This document shows positions 59,259-64,000 of a stretch of DNA of 64,000 nucleotides, one piece after another; within the stretch, counting starts at the first letter, position 1, and each line of letters opens with the position of its first letter. This DNA comes from DAOMFB01 sp963721385 (GTDB lineage: Bacteria > Acidobacteriota > Thermoanaerobaculia > UBA5066). Under the pieces are notes generated by a model. That model was not told where the DNA came from. It did not search any database and worked only from the letters and a program-made list of their open reading frames with translations. A program made the translations under genes and the position numbers. The DNA lies in assembly GCA_963721385.1 (NCBI GenBank), contig CAVRJB010000019.1:620001-684000 (forward strand), in the 5' to 3' direction.

Positions 59259-60478
59259 TCGAACGGCCCGAGCGTCGTCTCGTCGGTGCCGACGTGCACC
59301 GCGACACGGTCCCCCGCGGCGAACGCCGCCCCGGCCGGCAGGACGAGAAGGCCGTTCGCGCGGGCGTGGGCGACGACGTCGTGGCTCCCCTTCGCCGGGA
59401 TCGGCGTCGCGGCGAGCCGCCCTCCTTCCCGAACGAGGGAAGCGGGAGCAAAGGCGAGGCGCGACCCCTTGTTCCTCGCGGGTGCGGTGAGCCGGGCCTC
59501 GTCGGGAGGCGGAAGGGGAGGCGTCAGGCTCGACGCCTTCCGCCACGCCGGCCGCACGAAGAGGTCGAACGCGACCGCCGCCGAAACGGGATTCCCCGGG
59601 AGGCCGAAGACGAGTGTCTTGCCCTTCGTGCCGAAGAAGACGGGCTTGGCCGGCCGGATCGCGACCTTGTGAAAACACGCGGCGACGCCCAGCTCCTCGA
59701 GGAGCGCGGGGACGAGGTCGAAGTCGCCGGCCGAGACGCCTCCCGTCGTCAGGACGAGGTCGAATCCGCCCGCGAGCGCGCGGCCGAGGGCGTCGCGCAG
59801 GATGCTCCGGTCGTCGCGGGAGACGCCGAGATCCGTGACCTCCGCCCCGAGCCGCGCGAGCGCCGAGACGAGGAGCGGGCCGTTGGTGCTCCGGATCTGC
59901 GCCGGCCCGGGGACGACATCGGGGGGGACGATCTCGTCGCCGGTGACGAGGACCGCCGCGCGCGCACGGCGCGCGACCCGGACCCTCCCGCGGCCGGCCG
60001 CCGCGAGGAGCGCGACGTCGGTGGGCGAAAGGCGCCGGCCGGGCGCGAGGAGCGCGTCGCCTCGGGCGATCACTTCCCCCCGCTTTCGGACGTGCGCGCC
60101 CGGCGTCGGGGCCGCGAGGAGCCGGACGGTCGCCCCGTCCTCCTCGGCTTCCTCGACGGGGACGATGGCATCGCTCCTCTCCGGCATCGGGGCGCCCGTC
60201 ATCACCTTGAGGGCGGCGCCGGAGGGGAGCGGCCCGCCGCGCCCCCCGGCGCCGATCGTCGGTCCCGCGACGCGGAGACGGGCGGGCGCCGGGGCCGCCT
60301 CGGAGGAGCGGACGGCCCAGCCGTCCATCGCGGTCGTGTCGAACGGGGGGAGGTCGAGATCGGCGTCGATCCGCTCGAGGAGGACCCGCCCGGCGGCGGA
60401 CGGGAGCGGCACGGTCTCGCCCGCGAACGGAGTGACCGCGCCGAGGACGCGAGCCAGGGCCTCGTCGAACGCGAGCAC
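59255..60478 (-). CDS. moeA: MoeA-like molybdopterin molybdenumtransferase
   Basis: The 407-residue protein inserts molybdenum into adenylylated molybdopterin. PPFDTTAMDGWAVR, KVMTGAPMPERSDAIVPVEE, VLVTGDEIV and TTGGVSAGDFD are the family motifs, and FGLPGNPVSAAVAF closes the site. Full length. GTG start. It heads the coupled operon with the ketosynthase, methyltransferase and FAD oxidoreductase, an unusual partnership. Confidence 0.92.
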   Translation of the reverse strand: MLAFDEALARVLGAVTPFAGETVPLPSAAGRVLLERIDADLDLPPFDTTAMDGWAVRSSEAAPAPARLRVAGPTIGAGGRGGPLPSGAALKVMTGAPMPERSDAIVPVEEAEEDGATVRLLAAPTPGAHVRKRGEVIARGDALLAPGRRLSPTDVALLAAAGRGRVRVARRARAAVLVTGDEIVPPDVVPGPAQIRSTNGPLLVSALARLGAEVTDLGVSRDDRSILRDALGRALAGGFDLVLTTGGVSAGDFDLVPALLEELGVAACFHKVAIRPAKPVFFGTKGKTLVFGLPGNPVSAAVAFDLFVRPAWRKASSLTPPLPPPDEARLTAPARNKGSRLAFAPASLVREGGRLAATPIPAKGSHDVVAHARANGLLVLPAGAAFAAGDRVAVHVGTDETTLGPFE

Positions 60479-60552
60479 GGGTGGGATCGTAGCAAGGCGA
60501 TCGTCGTGGGGCGGCCTTTGCTCACGGGCGGTCCGATGATTAAATCCCGCCG

Positions 60553-61341
60553 ATGTCGGAGCGGCGGTTCGAATTCCGGGGCGACCTGGCGGAGCAGCCT
60601 CTGCCGGAGATTCTCGAGACGGTCTATCGCTACCGGGTGCCGGGCGTCCTGATCGCCGCGAGCGACGGGGTCGAAAAGAAGATCTACATCGTCGGCGGGA
60701 CGGTCATCTTCGCGACCTCGACAGACCGGAACGACTCCCTCGGCAGCTTCCTCCGGCGCCGCCGCCGGATCAACACGGCCGAGCACGTGCGCGGCGAGCA
60801 GGAGCTTCTCGCCGACGGCGGCTCGCGCCGGTACGGCTCGGTCCTCGTCCAGCTCGGGCTCCTGAACGACGAGGAACTGCACGAAGCCGTCACGGAGCAG
60901 GTGAAGGAGATCCTCTGGTCGCTCTTCGACTGGGAGAAGGGCGAGGTGACGTTCGAGGTCGGCCAGTTCCGGACGGACGAGCTGATCCAGCTCCACATCC
61001 CGACGCCGCAGGCTGTCGTGGACGGCATCAAGCGGATCCGCGACCCGAAGCGCTGCGTGGGAAGGCTCGGGCCTTCGTGGACGGTGTTCGAGAAGGGTCC
61101 GCCACCTCCGGACGCGTCGGAGCTGGAGCTGTCGTCGGCCGAGCGGCAGTTCCTTCACCGCGTGGACGGGCTGAAGACCCTGCGGGACCTCGTGGCGCTC
61201 GGACCGGGCGACGTCGCGCTGAACGCGAGAATCCTGTACGCTTTCTGGGTCCTGAAGCTGATCCTGCGACGGGACATGGCGAGCGGGATCCGGAAGCTCC
61301 AGTGGAAGACGGGCTCGGGCGGCTTCCCGAGCGCGGACTGA
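60553..61341 (+). CDS. DUF4388-domain protein
   Basis: The 262-residue cytosolic protein starts with a DUF4388 domain (FRGDLAEQPLPEILETVYRY, GVEKKIYIVGGTVIFATS) and continues with a helical part (LLNDEELHEAVTEQVKEILW) and a winged-helix-like end. DUF4388 proteins occur in gliding and signalling genes of Deltaproteobacteria and Acidobacteriota, where the domain (PATAN) is thought to bind response regulators. It is divergent from moeA. Confidence 0.82.
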   Translation: MSERRFEFRGDLAEQPLPEILETVYRYRVPGVLIAASDGVEKKIYIVGGTVIFATSTDRNDSLGSFLRRRRRINTAEHVRGEQELLADGGSRRYGSVLVQLGLLNDEELHEAVTEQVKEILWSLFDWEKGEVTFEVGQFRTDELIQLHIPTPQAVVDGIKRIRDPKRCVGRLGPSWTVFEKGPPPPDASELELSSAERQFLHRVDGLKTLRDLVALGPGDVALNARILYAFWVLKLILRRDMASGIRKLQWKTGSGGFPSAD

Positions 61342-61375
61342 GAAAGTCCGGTCCCGGAGGGCGAGGAGAACGGCG

Positions 61376-61690
61376 ATGCCCCTGTTCGAATATCTGTGCG
61401 AGTCGTGCGGCCGGACGCTGGAGGTGATCCAGTCCGTGCGCGAAAAACCGCCCACGATCTGCGACCGCTGCGGAGGCCCGCTCAGGAAGCTCCTGTCGGC
61501 ACCCGCCTTCCAGTTCAAGGGGACCGGCTGGTACGTCAGCGACTACGGGAAGACGGGTTCGGCCGCCCCGGGGAAGAGCGACGCCCCGGCGGCGGACGCG
61601 GGAAGGACCGAGGGCTCCGCGCCGAAGGACGCGTCGAAAGACGCGTCGAAGGAGACCCCGAAGGCCGCCCCCCCGAAGAAGGACTCCTAG
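61376..61690 (+). CDS. FmdB-family zinc-ribbon protein
   Basis: The 104-residue protein has the FmdB zinc ribbon, MPLFEYLCESCG then CDRCGGPLRKLLSAP, and FQFKGTGWYVSDYGK, followed by a Lys/Ala/Pro-rich low-complexity tail with three SK-D/E-A repeats. These small regulators are widespread and of unclear target. It follows DUF4388 by 34 bases. Confidence 0.9.
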   Translation: MPLFEYLCESCGRTLEVIQSVREKPPTICDRCGGPLRKLLSAPAFQFKGTGWYVSDYGKTGSAAPGKSDAPAADAGRTEGSAPKDASKDASKETPKAAPPKKDS

Positions 61691-61711
61691 CCGGCCCGCT
61701 ACACTGGAAGA

Positions 61712-63496
61712 GTGAGAAGACCGGCTCTCCTCGCTGCGCTCGCGCTCCTCGCCGCCGGAATCGCCCGGCCGAGCTCCCTGCCGCGGTCCACGGGAGGGCT
61801 CTGGTACCGCTACCCGCTCCCGGGCGCCGAAGTGAAGTCGCTCGTGGCCGACCCGTCGTCGGCGTCGGTCTTCTGGCTCGGCACGGCGCAAGGGGGGCTC
61901 TACCGCTCGGCCGACGGAGGCCGTTCGTGGGCGCCGCCCTCCGGCGACTCGCGCTTTCCAGGCTTCGCGATTACGGCGCTCGTCCCCGACCCGCTCCGGC
62001 CCGCGACGCTCTGGGTCGGGCTGACCGGCGTCGTGAAGGCGGGAAAGCTCCTTCGCACCGACGATGGCGGCCAGACGTTCGACGTCGTCCGGAGCTGGGA
62101 CTCCCGCGCCGGCGCGCGCGTCGTGGCGATCGGAACCGTCTCCGGCCGGCGCGTCGTCGTTGCCGGAGGCGACGGCGGCCTCGAGGTCTCGGAGGACGGG
62201 GGCGCGACGTGGCGCCGCTCCCTGCCCCCGCTCGACCCGGGCTCGGGCATCTCCTTCGTCGCGTTCCAGCCGCTCCGCCCCCAGGTTCTTTTCAGCGGCT
62301 CGTTCCGCCATCCGTTCCGCTCGGCCGACCTCGGCCGGACGTGGACGCGGATCGCGGCCGGAATGGTGGAGGACACCGAGATCTTCGCCATCGACTTCTC
62401 GCTGACGAATCCGGACGATTTCTGGGCGGCGACCTGCGGCTGGGTCTATCGGACGACGGACGGCGGAGCGAGCTGGACGCGCTACCGGGAAGGCCTCGCC
62501 GACCGGCGAACGCACGTCGTCCGGATCGACCCGCGCGACCCGTCGCGGATCCTCGCGGGGACGACGGGCGGCCTCTTCGAGAGCCGCGACGCAGGACGGA
62601 GCTTCCGGCGCCTCGGGCCCGAGGTGGTCGTCAACGAGCTCGTCTTCGACCCGCGCCGGCCGGAGCGGCTCGTCATGGGGACGGAGGCGGACGGGGTCTT
62701 CGTCTCGGAGGATCGCGGCGTCACCTGGACTGGCGGCCGCGGACTCGCCGAGGCGCGTCTCTCTTCCGTCACGGCGTTGCCGGGCGGCCGGGTCGTCGTG
62801 TCGCGCGCCGCGGACGGCGCCGCGGGAGGGCTCTGGAGCGTCGACCCCGCGACGGGAGAGGCCGAGCGCCTCGCCGCCTCCCCCCCGTCCACGGTCCTCG
62901 GCCTCGCGACCTTCGGGGAGAGGCTTCTGGCGGCAACGCCGGACGGCGTCTTCCTCGCCGAGCGGCCGGGCGCCCCGTTCGCGAAGGTGCTCGGCCTCCC
63001 CGCGCGCGGATTCGCCCGATCGGACGCGAGGATCGCGGCGGCCACCGACGCCGGCGTCTACGAGAGCCGCGACTCCGGGACGAGCTGGTCCCGCATGGGA
63101 GCGCTCGCGGCCCGGGTCGAGGCGGTCCGGCGCGTCCGGGTCCCGTCGCTCGACCTTTTGACCTGGGCGGCCGACGTCGTCGGCGCGACGGTCTTCTGGG
63201 ACGGTCGCGAGTGGACCGGCCGCGGACCGGCGACCGCGGCGCGGCTGCTGACCGGCGGTTTCGGCCGGCCTCGCGTCGCCCCCCGCGGGTCGCTGCCGGT
63301 CGGCGTCGAGCTGAACGCCGACGGCTCCCTCCTGGTCTTCCGTCCGGCCGACGACGGCGGCGAGCCGGTGGCACTTTCGATGCCGGAACCGGGCCTCGTC
63401 GTCGCCGGGTGGGCCGGCGACCCGCGCGAGCCGTCGGGCCTCTTCCTGGCCACGGTCGGCCGTGGCCTCTTCCGGTTCGTGCCCGCGGGGATTTGA
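61712..63496 (+). CDS. Secreted BNR/Asp-box repeat protein
   Basis: The 594-residue product starts at GTG with a signal peptide and is a beta-propeller of the photosystem-assembly/sortilin type. Asp-box motifs recur: SADGGRSW, TDDGGQTF, SEDGGATW, TTDGGASWTR, SRDAGRSF, SEDRGVTWT and SRDSGTSWS. No catalytic residues of sialidases are seen, so binding or scaffolding is more likely. It is 21 bases downstream of the FmdB gene. Confidence 0.8.
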   Translation: MRRPALLAALALLAAGIARPSSLPRSTGGLWYRYPLPGAEVKSLVADPSSASVFWLGTAQGGLYRSADGGRSWAPPSGDSRFPGFAITALVPDPLRPATLWVGLTGVVKAGKLLRTDDGGQTFDVVRSWDSRAGARVVAIGTVSGRRVVVAGGDGGLEVSEDGGATWRRSLPPLDPGSGISFVAFQPLRPQVLFSGSFRHPFRSADLGRTWTRIAAGMVEDTEIFAIDFSLTNPDDFWAATCGWVYRTTDGGASWTRYREGLADRRTHVVRIDPRDPSRILAGTTGGLFESRDAGRSFRRLGPEVVVNELVFDPRRPERLVMGTEADGVFVSEDRGVTWTGGRGLAEARLSSVTALPGGRVVVSRAADGAAGGLWSVDPATGEAERLAASPPSTVLGLATFGERLLAATPDGVFLAERPGAPFAKVLGLPARGFARSDARIAAATDAGVYESRDSGTSWSRMGALAARVEAVRRVRVPSLDLLTWAADVVGATVFWDGREWTGRGPATAARLLTGGFGRPRVAPRGSLPVGVELNADGSLLVFRPADDGGEPVALSMPEPGLVVAGWAGDPREPSGLFLATVGRGLFRFVPAGI

Positions 63497-63502
63497 CCGG
63501 AC

Positions 63503-63991
63503 CTAGCGTCCCGGGACCTCGACGAGCTTCAGCTTCGTGCCCGAGACGACGCCGTTCGCCGCCGCCGCACCCGCATTGAGCTCGAGGACGGTCGTCGACG
63601 CCGCCTTCGGCGCGACGTTCGGACAGGGGTCGGCCGCGCAGGGTGGCACGTTGGCGAGGACGTCGATGACGGTCCCGTCGGAGCCGAGGTGGACGATGTC
63701 GAGCGGGAAGTGGCAGTTCTTCATCCAGAACGGCCGTGCCTCTGCGGTGTCGAAGAGGAAGATCATCCCGGTGTCCGCCGGGAGCGACTCGCGGAACATG
63801 AGGCCCTGCGCCTTTTCCGCTTCGGTCCGTGCGAGCTCGACCTCGACGACCTTTCCCGACGGCAGGACGACCCGCGGGCCCCGCGCCGCGGGGGTGGACG
63901 CGGCGGGAGCCGCCGGGGAGGGAGAGCAGGAAGCGAGGGCGAGGGCCAGGAGGCCGGCGGCGGCCGGGTGACGGACGCGTGCCGCGCTCAT
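63503..63991 (-). CDS. DUF192-family lipoprotein
   Basis: The 162-residue product has a lipoprotein signal ending LASC (Cys22), a Pro/Ala linker and a DUF192 domain: EVELARTEAEKAQGLMFRES, GMIFLFDTAEARPFWMKNCH, PLDIVHLGSDGTVIDV. A Cys-containing insert (PPCAADPCPNV) interrupts the usual domain and may form a disulfide. DUF192 proteins are secreted and uncharacterised. It converges on the BNR protein gene. Confidence 0.87.
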   Translation of the reverse strand: MSAARVRHPAAAGLLALALASCSPSPAAPAASTPAARGPRVVLPSGKVVEVELARTEAEKAQGLMFRESLPADTGMIFLFDTAEARPFWMKNCHFPLDIVHLGSDGTVIDVLANVPPCAADPCPNVAPKAASTTVLELNAGAAAANGVVSGTKLKLVEVPGR

Positions 63992-64000
63992 GCGTCGGGG

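Overview
The window is a GC-rich, densely coded stretch of a bacterial chromosome. Strong third-position GC, GTG and TTG starts, many 1-4 base stop/start overlaps and the gene content (a large PIG-L deacetylase, a NamZ fusion, several DinB proteins, DUF4097 proteins, DUF4388) fit an Acidobacteriota-type genome, perhaps Thermoanaerobaculia. This is inference from gene style; no rRNA or other taxonomic marker is present. I see no tRNA, rRNA, CRISPR array, insertion sequence or phage genes.

Layout. 1-18 kb is a mixed, mostly minus-strand block: a sodium/solute symporter, a 45-residue membrane protein and a PIG-L deacetylase in one coupled set; an amidase coupled to a Tat-signal protein; a serine hydrolase fused to a NamZ muramidase domain; a HEAT lipoprotein with a DinB protein; a Mut7-C RNase; a tandem DinB pair; a PASTA-domain membrane protein; a YdeI-like protein; a rhodanese; a C92-like peptidase; and a PhoD-like phosphatase. 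18.4-21.9 kb holds a large secreted protein that joins a repeated beta-rich module to a caspase-fold protease and an IPT domain. 22.4-24.7 kb is a lower-GC island with two attC sites and short minus-strand genes, a small integron cassette array without an integrase. 24.7-36 kb carries gltB/gltD, an amidohydrolase, a GH3 glycosidase, lysA and a STAS protein. 36-43.8 kb has a broken sugar-dehydrogenase fusion that reuses the module, an extradiol dioxygenase, an S66 LD-carboxypeptidase, a coiled-coil lipoprotein, an intact module protein and an O-methyltransferase. 43.8-46 kb is a second accessory patch (pyrimidine dimer glycosylase, small membrane proteins, a cupin, half an attC site). 46-54 kb has an M50/CBS protease, a CoA-transferase and an ECF sigma/anti-sigma pair flanked by two DUF4097 genes under three matching promoters. 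54-64 kb has an SDR, a DinB protein, a four-gene coupled operon (MoeA-like, type II-PKS-like ketosynthase, methyltransferase, FAD oxidoreductase), DUF4388, FmdB, a BNR-repeat protein and a DUF192 lipoprotein.

How genes work together. Cell-wall recycling recurs (NamZ fusion, GH3/NagZ-like, LD-carboxypeptidase). Envelope stress is the likely theme of the ECF block. Nitrogen assimilation and lysine/DAP metabolism sit together at 24-36 kb.

Sequence quality matters when reading the annotation. About 15 single-base shifts interrupt genes that otherwise align end to end, including gltD. At least one lies in a G run. They cluster at 36.4-38.5 kb and 20.2-21.2 kb. Most look like consensus indels, but true decay of the 36-38.7 kb gene cannot be excluded.
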